A stretch of DNA of 64,000 bases from Acinetobacter sp. WU_MDCI_Axc73 (GTDB lineage: Bacteria; Pseudomonadota; Gammaproteobacteria; Pseudomonadales; Moraxellaceae), in NCBI RefSeq assembly GCF_025562455.1, contig NZ_JAHPRO010000006.1, positions 1 to 64,000 on the forward strand, written 5' to 3'. The notes under the pieces were generated by a model that was given only the letters and a program-made list of their open reading frames with translations, did not search any database and was not told the origin of the DNA. A program made the translations under genes and the position numbers. Below, one piece after another: positions 35,865-45,605 of this stretch (its first letter is position 1; each line of letters opens with the position of its first letter).

Positions 35865-36431
35865 ATGACTGTATTAACACAAACCACAAATCAGCTGAAA
35901 AGTTTGCTTAAAACAAATACACCATCTAATCGTTCGACTCATTTAAAGGTTGATCCACAAGCCTTTCGACAGGGCATGTCAAATTTAGGCGCTGCGGTTA
36001 ATGTGATTACCACCGATGGGGTTGCAGGAAAATCAGGTTTTACTGCTTCTGCCGTGTGCAGTGTCACGGATACACCTCCTACATTATTGGTGTGTTTAAA
36101 CCGTTCTGCCTCAGTATTTGAAACTTTTCAGAAAAATCAGGTGCTATGTGTCAATACGCTGGCTGCACATCAGACCACTCTATCTAATCTTTTTGGTGGT
36201 AAAACGCCAATGCCTGAACGCTTTGCTCAGGGAGAATGGCAAACATTGGTCACTCAAGCGCCTGTTTTAGAGGATGCTTTGGTGTCGTTTGATTGTGAGG
36301 TGGTGCAGAGTTTATCTGTTGGTAGCCACGATGTCTTTTTCTGCGAGGTCAAGGCGATCCAGTATGGTCAGGGACAAAATCCCCTCATGTATTTTAACCG
36401 CAACTATTGTGAACCCCATTATGTAGCTTAA
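35865..36431 (+). CDS. rutF: Flavin reductase RutF
   Basis: A 188-residue NADH:FMN reductase of the flavin_reductase-like family that feeds FMNH2 to RutA. Recognisable parts are [50 protein letters not shown], the [17 protein letters not shown] segment and the C-terminal YFNRNY. ATG 35865 is preceded by GAGGGGGAGATC, so it is preferred to a GTG at 35823. RutE (malonic semialdehyde reductase), which lies between rutD and rutF in E. coli, is missing here. Confidence 0.94.
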   Translation: MTVLTQTTNQLKSLLKTNTPSNRSTHLKVDPQAFRQGMSNLGAAVNVITTDGVAGKSGFTASAVCSVTDTPPTLLVCLNRSASVFETFQKNQVLCVNTLAAHQTTLSNLFGGKTPMPERFAQGEWQTLVTQAPVLEDALVSFDCEVVQSLSVGSHDVFFCEVKAIQYGQGQNPLMYFNRNYCEPHYVA

Positions 36432-36459
36432 ATCTCATGTGAAATGAGGAGAAATAGCG

Positions 36460-37824
36460 ATGTCGAGTCAAGAACCGTGGTTTGTCAAATTTAAACCTTA
36501 TCAAGGCAATCTGGATCAAAATCCTGTTCAGATTGATGAATATCTTCCCGCAGGAAAAAGCATTGTACTTGGCTTACAACATGCTTTCGCCATGTTTGGG
36601 GCAACTGTGCTGGCACCGTTATTGATGGGTTTTGATCCTAATCTAACGATTTTTATTACTGGTTTTGGTACCATTTTATTCTTTTTGATTACGGGTGGGC
36701 GTTTACCGAGTTATTTGGGTTCAAGCTTTGCATTTATTGCCGCGGTTGCCGCTGCAACAGGCTACAACGGTATTGGAGCAAACCCAAATCTGGCTTTGGC
36801 TTTGGGAGGAACTGTTGTCTGCGGAGTTATTTATGCGCTGATTGGTTTGGTGGTGATGCGTACAGGTACGGCATGGATTGAAAAATTGATGCCCCCGATT
36901 GTCACCGGTGCAATCGTCATGATCATCGGATTAAATCTTGCCCCCGTGACCATCAAAGGAGTCTCTAGTAATGGTTTTGATACATGGATGGCCGTTCTGA
37001 CTATTCTATGTATCAGCGCAGTGGCGGTATTCACCAGAGGCATGCTTCGGCGTTTGCTATTACTGGTCGGGTTGTGTGTGGCTTATTTTGCGTATTTCAT
37101 CTTTGCCAATGTATTGGGATGGGGTAAACCCATTGATTTTACGCCAATTGCGCAAGCGGCTTGGTTTGGCTTACCTACCTTCCAGACTCCTGTTTTTCAA
37201 GCCAATGCTATTTTGCTGATTGCCCCTGTTGCCTTGATTTTAGTAGCAGAAAATCTGGGTCATTTTAAGGCTGTTTCTGCCATGACTGGACGCAATCTTT
37301 CACCGTATATGGGGCGCGGTTTTTTTGCTGATGGGTTGTGTACCACTATGTCTGCCTCAATTGGCGGGACAGGGATGACCACTTATGCTGAAAATATCGG
37401 CGTGATGGCGGTAACCAAAGTTTATTCGACTACCGTATTTGTTGTTGCAGGAATATTTGCCATTTTACTAGGCCTTTCCCCTAAATTTGGTGCCGTGATT
37501 CATACGATTCCAGTTGCTTTACTCGGTGGCGCTTCGATCGTGGTATTTGGTTTGATTACAGTGGCGGGAGCTAAAATCTGGATTGATAATCGGGTTGATT
37601 TTAGTCAAAACAGCACCCTGATTATTGCCGCGGTGAGTTTGATCATGGGTGCAGGAAATTTCAGTTTACATATCGGTTCGTTTGATCTAGGAGGAATTGG
37701 AACTGCGACGCTGGCTGCGATTATACTGAATTTATTGTTGAATCGAAATCAACAGACTTTAAACCAGACAGGTACTACAGCGCATGATGATCAAAATATT
37801 CAACCGCTTAGTCCACGGTCTTAA
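36460..37824 (+). CDS. rutG: NCS2 nucleobase (uracil) permease RutG
   Basis: A 454-residue uracil/xanthine permease with about 12-14 membrane helices, likely a proton-driven pyrimidine importer for the Rut pathway. Family motifs include LGLQHAFAMFGATVLAPLL, GSSFAFIAAVAA, the central VALILVAENLGHFKAVSAMTGRNL (substrate-site Glu) and GGTGMTTYAENIGVMAVTKVYST (second acidic site). ATGAGGAGAAATAGCG precedes the ATG. It is the last gene of the rut unit and converges on ssuB. Confidence 0.94.
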   Translation: MSSQEPWFVKFKPYQGNLDQNPVQIDEYLPAGKSIVLGLQHAFAMFGATVLAPLLMGFDPNLTIFITGFGTILFFLITGGRLPSYLGSSFAFIAAVAAATGYNGIGANPNLALALGGTVVCGVIYALIGLVVMRTGTAWIEKLMPPIVTGAIVMIIGLNLAPVTIKGVSSNGFDTWMAVLTILCISAVAVFTRGMLRRLLLLVGLCVAYFAYFIFANVLGWGKPIDFTPIAQAAWFGLPTFQTPVFQANAILLIAPVALILVAENLGHFKAVSAMTGRNLSPYMGRGFFADGLCTTMSASIGGTGMTTYAENIGVMAVTKVYSTTVFVVAGIFAILLGLSPKFGAVIHTIPVALLGGASIVVFGLITVAGAKIWIDNRVDFSQNSTLIIAAVSLIMGAGNFSLHIGSFDLGGIGTATLAAIILNLLLNRNQQTLNQTGTTAHDDQNIQPLSPRS

Positions 37825-37876
37825 CAATTAAATGTGCTGATGTGTATCGAAGTTATCGAGCTAGGAGCGATGAGGC

Positions 37877-37911
37877 GGCATATAGCTGAGCATTTAACTC
37901 AGCTAAATGCC
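37877..37911. terminator. Long imperfect stem-loop between rutG and ssuB
   Basis: The two 14-base arms GGCATATAGCTGAG and CTCAGCTAAATGCC pair at 13 of 14 positions around a seven-base loop. It lies between convergent operons but has no T-tract on either strand. It may still end or protect transcripts, or belong to a dispersed repeat family. No other feature is seen in 37825-37992. Confidence 0.5.
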
Positions 37912-37992
37912 ACGGCCCACGGTATTGAATCGAACTCAAAGTGAAGCCGAGGCACATGCACCTCAATCTAGCATTATCTGGGGTAGATTGTA

Positions 37993-38829
37993 CTAGTGGT
38001 GTTCCTTGCTCGGCACATCCATTAATTCGTTTGTTAAAATAGCGTCTAATACACGTCGTTCTAACTCTGCAAATTCAGCACCTTTTCTGCGTGGTCGAGG
38101 TAGATTGACCTCAAAACTATGCGCAATATGGCCTTTATCTAGCAAAATAATTTTATCAGCGAGTTGTACTGCTTCACTGACATCATGCGTGACTAAAATG
38201 GCGGTAAAACCTTGTTCTTTCCATAAACGTTCTATCAGATTTTGCATTTCCAGACGAGTCAGAGCATCGAGTGCACCTAAGGGTTCATCCAAAAGCAAGA
38301 TACGTGGTGAATGCGATAATGCTCGAGCTAACGCCGTACGTTGTCTTTGACCACCTGACAGTTGTGACGGCCATTGTCCTGCTTTATCTTTTAGACCTAC
38401 TTTTTCCAATAACTGTTCGGCAATATCACGTTTATCTTTGGCTAAACCTAATTGCGCATTTTGTAAAATACTTTTCCAAGGCAAGAGGCGTGGATCCTGA
38501 AACATTACCCGAATATCGTCACTGGTAATTCCTTCACGAAAATTTCGTACAGATTTGAACTTAATTTCGCCATAACTGGGTTGCTCCAGATCTGCAATTA
38601 AGCGGAGAAGAGTACTCTTGCCACAGCCACTTCGACCTACAATTGCAACAAACTCACCCGGTTGAATATGCAGATCAAGATCTTCTAGTACCTTAACCTG
38701 ACCATAAAATTTATGTAATTGTTCAATATTGATTTCGGCACCAATCACTGCATCTTTAACTTGAACAGGTGTTTCAAGATGTCGGTTCGCTGGCGGATCT
38801 GGATATAACGGTAAATTTAAATTGGTCAT
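37993..38829 (-). CDS. ssuB: Alkanesulfonate ABC transporter ATP-binding protein SsuB
   Basis: A 278-residue ABC ATPase of the nitrate/sulfonate/taurine group that powers sulfonate import with SsuC. Walker [11 protein letters not shown]-loop [10 protein letters not shown] (typical of SsuB/TauB), signature [15 protein letters not shown], Walker [13 protein letters not shown] and the switch His in LVTHDVSEA are all present. The start MTNLNLP at 38829 has GAGGG at 7 bases; an upstream start would overlap ssuC. It is the distal gene of the leftward ssu operon. Confidence 0.93.
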   Translation of the reverse strand: MTNLNLPLYPDPPANRHLETPVQVKDAVIGAEINIEQLHKFYGQVKVLEDLDLHIQPGEFVAIVGRSGCGKSTLLRLIADLEQPSYGEIKFKSVRNFREGITSDDIRVMFQDPRLLPWKSILQNAQLGLAKDKRDIAEQLLEKVGLKDKAGQWPSQLSGGQRQRTALARALSHSPRILLLDEPLGALDALTRLEMQNLIERLWKEQGFTAILVTHDVSEAVQLADKIILLDKGHIAHSFEVNLPRPRRKGAEFAELERRVLDAILTNELMDVPSKEHH

Positions 38830-38845
38830 GACTAAACCCTCGAAT

Positions 38846-39649
38846 TTATGATTGATAGCCTGCATGCCAGCGCAATAAATAACGTTCAAGCCCCTGTGCT
38901 AGAACATCAGCAAGTTTGCCCAGTAGGGCATAAAGTAAAATCCCGACCAATACCACATCGGTCTGTAAAAATTCACGTGCGTTCATGGTCATATAACCAA
39001 TACCAGACTGTGCTGAAATCGTTTCTGCCACAATCAAAAGTACCCAAACCAGCCCCAGTGCAAAGCGTAATCCAACCAGAATGGACGGCATCGCACCCGG
39101 TAAAATGATGTCCTTATACAGTTGCCAGCGGGTTAAGCCATAGCTTTTTCCCATTTCGATCAATTGTGGATCGACTGAACGAATACCATGATAGGTATTG
39201 ATATACATTGGGAAAAATACTCCAACTGCGACCAGAAACAATTTAGCTGTTTCATCAATGCCGAACCACAAGATCACTAAAGGAATCAGCGCTAAAGCAG
39301 GAATATTGCGAATCATCTGTAAAGTTGTGTCGAGTAAAGTTGAGGCAGTTTTGGATGAACCATTGAGTAGTCCTAACAGTAGCCCTAATCCACCCCCAAC
39401 GAACAGACCGAGCAACGCTCGACCTGCACTGACTTTGACATGATGCCAAAGTTCACCACTGACCAGCAGATGCCAAAATGCACTAACCACCGCCGTGGGT
39501 GCAGGCAAGACGCGACTTTGCAGGATTCCTGTGGTTGATGCCAGTTGCCAGATCAGGATTAATACGATTGGAAACAACCACGGTAAGCTGCGTTTAAAAA
39601 TGGCTATTGTTCCACGTGAAACAATAGTTGAAACTTTATTTACACTCAT
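38846..39649 (-). CDS. ssuC: Alkanesulfonate ABC transporter permease SsuC
   Basis: A 267-residue binding-protein-dependent permease with about six membrane helices. The EAA loop that contacts the ATPase reads [30 protein letters not shown]. Residues 1-20 are cytoplasmic. The ATG overlaps the ssuD stop by 4 bp (ATGA) and AAGGAG lies upstream. Together with ssuB and the SsuA-type proteins it forms a full importer. Confidence 0.94.
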   Translation of the reverse strand: MSVNKVSTIVSRGTIAIFKRSLPWLFPIVLILIWQLASTTGILQSRVLPAPTAVVSAFWHLLVSGELWHHVKVSAGRALLGLFVGGGLGLLLGLLNGSSKTASTLLDTTLQMIRNIPALALIPLVILWFGIDETAKLFLVAVGVFFPMYINTYHGIRSVDPQLIEMGKSYGLTRWQLYKDIILPGAMPSILVGLRFALGLVWVLLIVAETISAQSGIGYMTMNAREFLQTDVVLVGILLYALLGKLADVLAQGLERYLLRWHAGYQS

Positions 39650-40821
39650 ACAGGCTCCTTGACCGCTTTTTCTTTTATGGTCTGATCAGGTGCATAGTTG
39701 TTGGCAATAATTTCACCGAATGGTCCTGTAAGGTTCGGTTGCGCCAGTTTCTCACGGGTTTGGAGTGGAAGCAGTGGAAACACCAGTTCAGCAAAACGAA
39801 TTGATTCTTCCAGATGCGGGTAGCCAGAGAAGATAAAAGTGTCAATACCTAAGTCTGCATATTCTTGAATGCGCGCAGCAACTGTTTCTGGATCACCTAC
39901 CAATGCGGTACCTGCACCACCACGAACCAGCCCAATGCCTGCCCATAAGTTTGGAGAAACTTCAAGTTTGTCACGTTGACCGCCGTGTAGTGCCGCCATG
40001 CGCTGCTGACCGACGGAATCCATTTGCGCAAATTTCTTTTGTGCGGTTGCGATGGTGTCATCATCGAGATATTGAATAAGTTCGTTGGCAGCAGTCCAAG
40101 CTTGTTCAGTGGTTTCACGCACAATGACATGCAAACGAATACCATAATTCAGGGTACGTCCTTTGGCAGCGGCTTTTGCTTTCATCCCTTCAATTTTTTC
40201 TTTAACTGCCGCAGGAGGCTCTCCCCAAGTCAAATAGGTATCCACTTGCTCAGCTGCCAGTTCTGAAGCCGCATCTGATGAACCACCAAACCACAATGGT
40301 GGATAAGGTTTTTGAATCGGTGGATAGAGCAGTTTGGCTTCATCGACGCTCAAACGTTCGCCATTGAAGGTAAATGACTCGCCTGTATGTGAACGCGTCA
40401 GGATTTCACGCCAGATTTTTACATATTCACTTGCAGTTTGATAACGTGTTGAATGGTCTTCATATAGGCCATCGCCCTTAAGTTCCTGCTCATCACCACC
40501 TGTCACCAGATTCAGCAACACGCGACCGCCAGATAATCGATCAAAGGTGGCTGCCATACGTGCTGCCAGTGCAGGGGTGGTAATCCCTGGGCGAAGTGCC
40601 ACCAGAAATTTCAAATTCTTGGTTGCATCAATCAGACTAGCCGCAGTAATCCAAGGATCTTCACATGAGCGTCCCGTTGGAATAAGAACGCCACTATAGC
40701 CCAGATGATCAACCGCCACTGCAATTTGTTTCATATATGCATGATCTACTTGACGTGCGCCCTTGCTGGTTCCTAAATAACGACTGTCACCGTGAGTGGG
40801 AATAAACCAGAAAATATTCAT
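39646..40821 (-). CDS. ssuD: FMNH2-dependent alkanesulfonate monooxygenase SsuD
   Basis: A 391-residue luciferase-like monooxygenase that releases sulfite from alkanesulfonates using FMNH2 and oxygen. Diagnostic stretches are [63 protein letters not shown] and [27 protein letters not shown], all strongly SsuD-like. The length is slightly above E. coli SsuD because of a C-terminal tail. AAGGAAGTTGAT precedes the ATG. No ssuE lies next to it, so the reduced flavin must come from another reductase. Confidence 0.96.
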   Translation of the reverse strand: MNIFWFIPTHGDSRYLGTSKGARQVDHAYMKQIAVAVDHLGYSGVLIPTGRSCEDPWITAASLIDATKNLKFLVALRPGITTPALAARMAATFDRLSGGRVLLNLVTGGDEQELKGDGLYEDHSTRYQTASEYVKIWREILTRSHTGESFTFNGERLSVDEAKLLYPPIQKPYPPLWFGGSSDAASELAAEQVDTYLTWGEPPAAVKEKIEGMKAKAAAKGRTLNYGIRLHVIVRETTEQAWTAANELIQYLDDDTIATAQKKFAQMDSVGQQRMAALHGGQRDKLEVSPNLWAGIGLVRGGAGTALVGDPETVAARIQEYADLGIDTFIFSGYPHLEESIRFAELVFPLLPLQTREKLAQPNLTGPFGEIIANNYAPDQTIKEKAVKEPV

Positions 40822-40880
40822 ATCAACTTCCTTTAAATGCTTTTTGATAAAATTGCGTGTGTGTTTAAAAGGTCTAAGAA

Positions 40881-41882
40881 CTAAGAAGCTTTTGGTGTCC
40901 AGATGGTTTGATTCACCTGAATACCTTTTGGAATGAGCTGAACCTGCTGAAACAGGTCGGCAATACTCTGCTGAGCTTTGGTAACTTCTGGAGTTAAAGG
41001 TTGAACGGGAGATGGCTTGTACCGTTTGTCCAGTACCGCTTTAGCTATTTGAGTATCCAGCCCCGTACTTTGAGCATAAATATTTAAGCCTTCGGTCTGA
41101 TGTTTTACAAACCATTGATCTGCTTGATTTAAACCATTTAGAACCTTTTGTGTTGCATCTGGATGTTGTTGGATAAACTTAGGATTACCGATATAGAAAG
41201 AGTAAGTCGTTGGAAATGCAGTCCCATCAATCAGTGATTTGGCATGACCTTTAAGCTCAGTAGTACTTAAGTAGGGTTCCCAGATTGCCCAGACATCAAC
41301 CACACCTTTGTCAAACGCGGCACGTGCATCGGCTGGAGGTAGCCAGACAGGTTGAATGTCCTGCCAACTTAAACCTGCTTTTTGCAGAACTTTGGCCAAC
41401 AGTTCATGCGCACTTGAGCCTTTTTGTACTGCAATGCGCTTACCTTTAAGATCTTCAATGGATCTCAGCGTACTATTGAGTGGAATAAGCAGTGCCTGAG
41501 AATTTGCAGGAACCACCTCATAACCGACATAGCTCAGATCTTTATCAGCGGCCTGTGCAAATATGGGTGGCGTATTACCGACCGCACCAAAATCCACGGC
41601 ACCCACCGCTAAAGCTTCAAGCATTTGTGGACCAGCAGGAAATTCACGCCACTCAATTTTGGCGTTTGGGAATTGCTGCTCATAAATTTTTTGTTGTTTG
41701 GCAATCAAAAAATTCAGCGAAGATTTTTGAAAACCAATGGTTAAGGTTTGGACTGGCACGGTATGGGTTGTATCGGCCTCTTTTTGTGCTTGCGCATGTG
41801 ATTCGGTTTTCTGACAAGCACTGAGTCCTAATCCAAGGTGTATAGCACCAATCACACTCCACTGTTTTAAGCTCATCATCAT
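40881..41882 (-). CDS. ssuA: Aliphatic sulfonate substrate-binding lipoprotein, SsuA type (copy 1)
   Basis: A 333-residue periplasmic binding protein. A lipobox (GLGLSAC, Cys near residue 23) suggests membrane anchoring, unlike the soluble SsuA of E. coli. The fold is SsuA/TauA-like: [20 protein letters not shown], then [51 protein letters not shown], and [23 protein letters not shown]. It lies 59 bp before ssuD and 17 bp after a paralogue. Specific ligand is not readable. Confidence 0.9.
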   Translation of the reverse strand: MMMSLKQWSVIGAIHLGLGLSACQKTESHAQAQKEADTTHTVPVQTLTIGFQKSSLNFLIAKQQKIYEQQFPNAKIEWREFPAGPQMLEALAVGAVDFGAVGNTPPIFAQAADKDLSYVGYEVVPANSQALLIPLNSTLRSIEDLKGKRIAVQKGSSAHELLAKVLQKAGLSWQDIQPVWLPPADARAAFDKGVVDVWAIWEPYLSTTELKGHAKSLIDGTAFPTTYSFYIGNPKFIQQHPDATQKVLNGLNQADQWFVKHQTEGLNIYAQSTGLDTQIAKAVLDKRYKPSPVQPLTPEVTKAQQSIADLFQQVQLIPKGIQVNQTIWTPKAS

Positions 41883-41899
41883 TTTTTATCCTATTGGTT

Positions 41900-42874
41900 T
41901 TATTTAATTTCGTTAGTTAAAATGGCATCTTTAATTTTTAACGACTGTGGAATTAACTTTTGTTGATAAAAAGCATCGGCTACATGTTGCTGTTCGTTAA
42001 TCACCTGTGCCGACAATGGCGTCACACCAAAGCCCATGCGTGAAACTGAGGTTTTTAGAATATTGAAATCCAGTGCAGTCGGTTTTTCTAAAAGTTCGGC
42101 GGCATTATCTTGATGAGTCTTAACCCATTCCGTACTTTTATTCAGTTCATTGACCAATGTTTTCAGCACATCAGGGTGGTTCTGGGAAAATTTGCGATCT
42201 GCCAGATAAAATTGATGGTTGCTGACTAGATTTTGTCCAGTGGCAAGGATACGTGCGCCAATTTGTTGTTCAGCCGCGGCAAAGAATGGATCCCAGATCA
42301 CCCATGCGTCCACCGCACCTTTTTCAAAGGCAGCACGGGCATCGGCAGGCGGTAAATACACCACATGGATGTCATTCAGGCTTAATTGGTTCTTTTCCAG
42401 AAGCTTAAGTAATAGATAATGTACATTGGAGCCTTTATTTAAGGCGACGCGTTTACCTTTTAAGTCCTGAATGGATTGAATTGTAGAGTTTTTAGGTACA
42501 ATCAGTGCTTCAGCGTTGGGTGCAGCAGGCTGATTGGCAACATAGACCAAATTCGAGTTGGCTGCTTGAGCAAAAATAGGAGGCGCTTCTCCAGCTTCCC
42601 CAAATACCACACTCCCAACATTTAAACCTTCTAAAAGCTGTGGACCAGCAGGAAATTCAACCCATTTGATGTTGATTCCTTGTGCTTTTAAAGCTTTATC
42701 GAGTACACCGCGTTCTTTGACAATGGGCAATAAACCATATTTTTGAAACCCGATATTTAAGGTGGTGAGCTTCTGAGCTTCTTTTTTGGCACAGCCACTG
42801 ATCATCATGATTCCTGCGATACTCGCCGTCATCACTGAAAATTTGAACCACAAAGAAGAATGGATGCGTATCAT
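41900..42874 (-). CDS. Aliphatic sulfonate substrate-binding lipoprotein, SsuA type (copy 2)
   Basis: A 324-residue paralogue of the next gene with the same plan: lipobox MISGC (Cys near residue 28), [52 protein letters not shown] and [23 protein letters not shown]. It heads the ssu operon. Two tandem binding proteins sharing one permease usually widen the substrate range, and the second may bind a different sulfonate or sulfate ester. The start at ATG 42874 gives a normal signal peptide; a GTG at 42916 is less likely. Confidence 0.87.
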   Translation of the reverse strand: MIRIHSSLWFKFSVMTASIAGIMMISGCAKKEAQKLTTLNIGFQKYGLLPIVKERGVLDKALKAQGINIKWVEFPAGPQLLEGLNVGSVVFGEAGEAPPIFAQAANSNLVYVANQPAAPNAEALIVPKNSTIQSIQDLKGKRVALNKGSNVHYLLLKLLEKNQLSLNDIHVVYLPPADARAAFEKGAVDAWVIWDPFFAAAEQQIGARILATGQNLVSNHQFYLADRKFSQNHPDVLKTLVNELNKSTEWVKTHQDNAAELLEKPTALDFNILKTSVSRMGFGVTPLSAQVINEQQHVADAFYQQKLIPQSLKIKDAILTNEIK

Positions 42875-43237
42875 GAGGTGAATTGCCCTAAATCTAAAAA
42901 TAAGCGGTGAGGGCACACCTTAAAACCATTTCTATTGCATAAAAAATAAGTTTTTTGACATTAGTTATAAAAAAAATGGATAAATAAAAAAAGTGCTAAG
43001 TATATGCAAAAAATAACATTGAAAAGAAAGATTAAAGATTAAAATTTTTTTATTAATCATTTGATTTTAAAAGTTTTTATAACTAAGAATAAGCTTATAA
43101 AAAATAATCAATAATCTGGATAAAGCGCAACAGAAATTTTATGACTAAGCTTAGTTGGAATAAAGATATACATAGGGAGGCTAAAGCCAGTTCATTGTGC
43201 TCAATGGAATGGCTTTTCAAGAAAAGAACATCAGGAT
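42875..43237. promoter_or_regulatory. ssu promoter region with two TAAGCTTA palindromes
   Basis: About 360 bp of A+T-rich DNA without a credible gene, between the ssu operon start and the argA stop (both on the minus strand). It holds two related perfect palindromes, ATAAGCTTAT (43089-43098) and ACTAAGCTTAGT (43144-43155), about 55 bp apart. They may be sites for a sulfur-response regulator of the LysR type (CysB/Cbl-like), but this is inference. No convincing -35/-10 pair was identified. Confidence 0.4.
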
Positions 43238-44593
43238 TTACATCAACATTTTTTTAAATACCAATGAATTACGTTGATAGTTATAGAGTTCCTGCCGTGC
43301 ATTCGGTAGATCATCGACACTGGCAGTCTGAAAACCTTGTTCCAAGAACCAATGTGCGGTGCGTGTGGTGAGTACAAATAATTGTAAAATGCCATTTTGT
43401 CGGGCTTTTTCTTCTAAGAAATGTAGGATTTGACTGCCACGGTTCGACTTGCGATAAGCGGGATCCACTGCGACACAGGCGATTTCAGCAGAGCGGATTT
43501 CATTTTTTGCTGTGGGAATTGGATATAGGGCAGCACAGGCGAGAATCATGCCATCACGTTCAATCACGGCAAATTGTCCAATTTCGCTTTCTAATCGTTC
43601 GCGTGAGCGATAGACCAAAATACCATCTTGTTCCAGTGGACGAAGTAGATTGATCAATCCACCGACATCTTGAATAGTTGCCATACGCACTTCTTCATAA
43701 TGTGCATCGGTAATCATGGTACCGATACCGTCACGGGTAAATAACTCCTCAATTAAAGCACCATCATAGGCATAAGAGATTAAATGCACCCGATGTACGC
43801 CTGACAGTGAGGCACGCTGCGCTCCCTGTAAATGCAACGACATTTCATCATCATCTTGCTGAAATTGCTCAATATAATGGTCTAATTGATGCGGATTGAG
43901 TTCCCGTAATACTTTGCCCTGATCATCCAGTAAGCCTTGTTTATTGCCCAAAAAAATCAGTTTGTCGGCTTGTAGTGCAATTGCAGTTTTGGTGGCAACT
44001 TCTTCTGCCAACAGGTTAAACACCTCACCTGTGGTGGAATATCCCGTTGGGCCCAAAACCACAATATTGTGATTATCCAAATGGCGTTGAATGGCATCGG
44101 TGTCGATACTGCGAACTTCACCAGTAAGTTGAAAATCGAAACCATCACGAATGCCGTAAGGTTTGGCAGTAACAAAATTACCTGAAACCACATCGATGCG
44201 TGCTCCAAACATCGGTGAGTTGGCGAGTCCCATTGAGAGCAGGGCTTCGATTTCGAGGCGAATTGAACCGACTGCATTCATGACACAGCCTAGAGATTCG
44301 CGTGTCGTAACCCGTCGATGTAAATGAATTGGTGTCTCAATCTGTTTTTCTTGCAGGTTTTTATTAATTTGAGGACGTGCGCCGTGGACTAAAATTAGTC
44401 GGATACCCAACGAATGCAATAACGCAATATCATGAATAATATGTTGAAAATTAAGGTGTTGAACGGCTTCACCGCCGAACATTAAAACAAAGGTTTTATT
44501 TCGATGTGCATTGATATACGGTGCTGAGTGACGGAACCAACGCACATAATCTTGCGTGGTACTAGAAGTAGACTCAGTCTCGTGTAATTGCAT
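43238..44593 (-). CDS. argA: N-acetylglutamate synthase
   Basis: A 451-residue two-domain enzyme for the first step of arginine synthesis. The N-terminal amino-acid-kinase-like domain (residues 20-290) has FVLMFGGEAVQH and LILVHGARPQIN, which bind arginine for feedback control. The C-terminal GNAT domain has LACAALYPI, EIACVAVDPAYRKSNRGSQIL (acetyl-CoA loop) and LTTRTAHWFLEQGF. ATG 44593 (MQLHETES) is chosen; an upstream start would add a hydrophobic tail unlike the family. It is a single gene. Confidence 0.95.
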   Translation of the reverse strand: MQLHETESTSSTTQDYVRWFRHSAPYINAHRNKTFVLMFGGEAVQHLNFQHIIHDIALLHSLGIRLILVHGARPQINKNLQEKQIETPIHLHRRVTTRESLGCVMNAVGSIRLEIEALLSMGLANSPMFGARIDVVSGNFVTAKPYGIRDGFDFQLTGEVRSIDTDAIQRHLDNHNIVVLGPTGYSTTGEVFNLLAEEVATKTAIALQADKLIFLGNKQGLLDDQGKVLRELNPHQLDHYIEQFQQDDDEMSLHLQGAQRASLSGVHRVHLISYAYDGALIEELFTRDGIGTMITDAHYEEVRMATIQDVGGLINLLRPLEQDGILVYRSRERLESEIGQFAVIERDGMILACAALYPIPTAKNEIRSAEIACVAVDPAYRKSNRGSQILHFLEEKARQNGILQLFVLTTRTAHWFLEQGFQTASVDDLPNARQELYNYQRNSLVFKKMLM

Positions 44594-44914
44594 AATCGAC
44601 TCAAAAAGGAAGAAACATAAACTGATTTTAAACAAAATTCGTTAAAGGGGAATGCCTGATGCAAAAAAACACCCTAATCATCAGACTGTTTTAAAAAAGC
44701 TTAGAGGTGATCAAAGATTTTTTAGAATTTTGTGATCATATTGAGAGATTGGAACAGAGTGACCATTCAATTTATCTTTGATGGTTTTAAGTTAAGGTCA
44801 AATTTCAGAGAAACCGTGAAGAGCCCATAGCAAATTGTGAAAGATCGAGCTGGATTAAGAAGAGCATGTGAATTTGGGCTAGAAAAAGAGACAACTTTAA
44901 TAAAATTAAATCGT
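44594..44914. other. Gene-free interval upstream of argA
   Basis: About 320 bp with no gene I can support. It presumably carries the argA promoter (leftward). It also holds one copy of a roughly 42-bp sequence (44780-44822) repeated upstream of the RcnB-like gene. No remnant of a second RcnB-like coding sequence could be recognised by eye. Confidence 0.5.
44780..44822. repeat. Direct repeat copy 1 flanking the RcnB-like gene
   Basis: Begins ATGGTTTTAA and ends CAGAGAAACCGTGAAGA (44806-44822). The last 17 bases match copy 2 at 45366-45382 in 16 of 17 positions and the first ten match exactly. The gap between differs slightly. Confidence 0.6.
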
Positions 44915-45313
44915 TTAGAAACCCACAATCCGAATAATATCATTGGTATCTGAGTTGACTAAAATATAGTCATTGTTGATTTTATACCATTGTTGATTAC
45001 GATCAGGTTTTGGCAGATTGTGATCCTTATATTCAACTTTATAGCCTTTGCTGCGATAGTGTTGAGGCATGACATAGCCTGCTTGCCAGCGATGCTGTTT
45101 TAAACGTTGTACACCACGTTCTTCACGCATACGGCGTTGTTCTGAACGCATCAGTTCATTGTCATCATTATGATTGCGATCATAACCACCCTCTTTACGT
45201 GCCTGAGGAAAATCATTGCTATGATCACGATCAAAATACGGTCCAGCCACTGCTACCGTACTCATTAGTGCAGTCAAAGATAATGCCAGAACTGTCAAAA
45301 TCTTTTTCATCAT
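44915..45313 (-). CDS. RcnB-family periplasmic protein
   Basis: A 132-residue exported protein. A signal peptide (MKKILTVLALSLTALMSTVAVA, cleavage before GPYF) precedes a charged His/Asp/Arg-rich region (residues 25-70). A C-terminal RcnB-like domain follows, with RWQAGYVMPQHYRSKGYKVEYKDHNLP and WYKINNDYILVNSDTNDII. RcnB of E. coli helps nickel/cobalt homeostasis, but most family members in Acinetobacter are uncharacterised, so a metal role is only possible. It is transcribed leftward as a single gene. Confidence 0.75.
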   Translation of the reverse strand: MMKKILTVLALSLTALMSTVAVAGPYFDRDHSNDFPQARKEGGYDRNHNDDNELMRSEQRRMREERGVQRLKQHRWQAGYVMPQHYRSKGYKVEYKDHNLPKPDRNQQWYKINNDYILVNSDTNDIIRIVGF

Positions 45314-45340
45314 GCTTCCTCGGTGACGTACTTCTTTTTC

Positions 45341-45382
45341 ATGGTTTTAATGTACAAAAAAAATGCAGAGAAACTGTGAAGA
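45341..45382. repeat. Direct repeat copy 2 flanking the RcnB-like gene
   Basis: Begins ATGGTTTTAA and ends CAGAGAAACTGTGAAGA (45366-45382). It lies 28 bp upstream of the RcnB-like start and probably includes its promoter. The other copy lies 93 bp beyond that gene's stop. Confidence 0.6.
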
Positions 45383-45572
45383 TTGCGCAATAATTCAATT
45401 AAAAATATAAAGATAAGACTGATCTTTTTGCCTAGGCATTTTGCACTGTTTTAATTTGTTTTGTCCAGTAGGATAAGTCTTAAGTCTGAGAGATTTGAAG
45501 ATGGATAAATTTATAAATAGCAGATATTGCTGTGGCAGAGGTTGAATAATTGGCTTTAAAACACGTTTAACA

Positions 45573-45604
45573 TAGGTTTCACTTCTTAAGTGAAGTGAAA
45601 CCTA
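45573..45604 (-). terminator. Hairpin directly after the 51-codon gene
   Basis: A perfect 13-bp inverted repeat (TAGGTTTCACTTC / GAAGTGAAACCTA) with a six-base loop starts one base beyond the stop of the leftward small gene. There is no strong T-run, so termination may be partial. Between here and 45382 nothing else is seen. Confidence 0.6.
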
Positions 45605-45605
45605 A

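Noticed and set aside
42955..42985. TTGACA with a downstream AT-rich hexamer read rightward before the argA 3' end
   Set aside because: There is no rightward gene to serve; it is probably chance in A+T-rich DNA.
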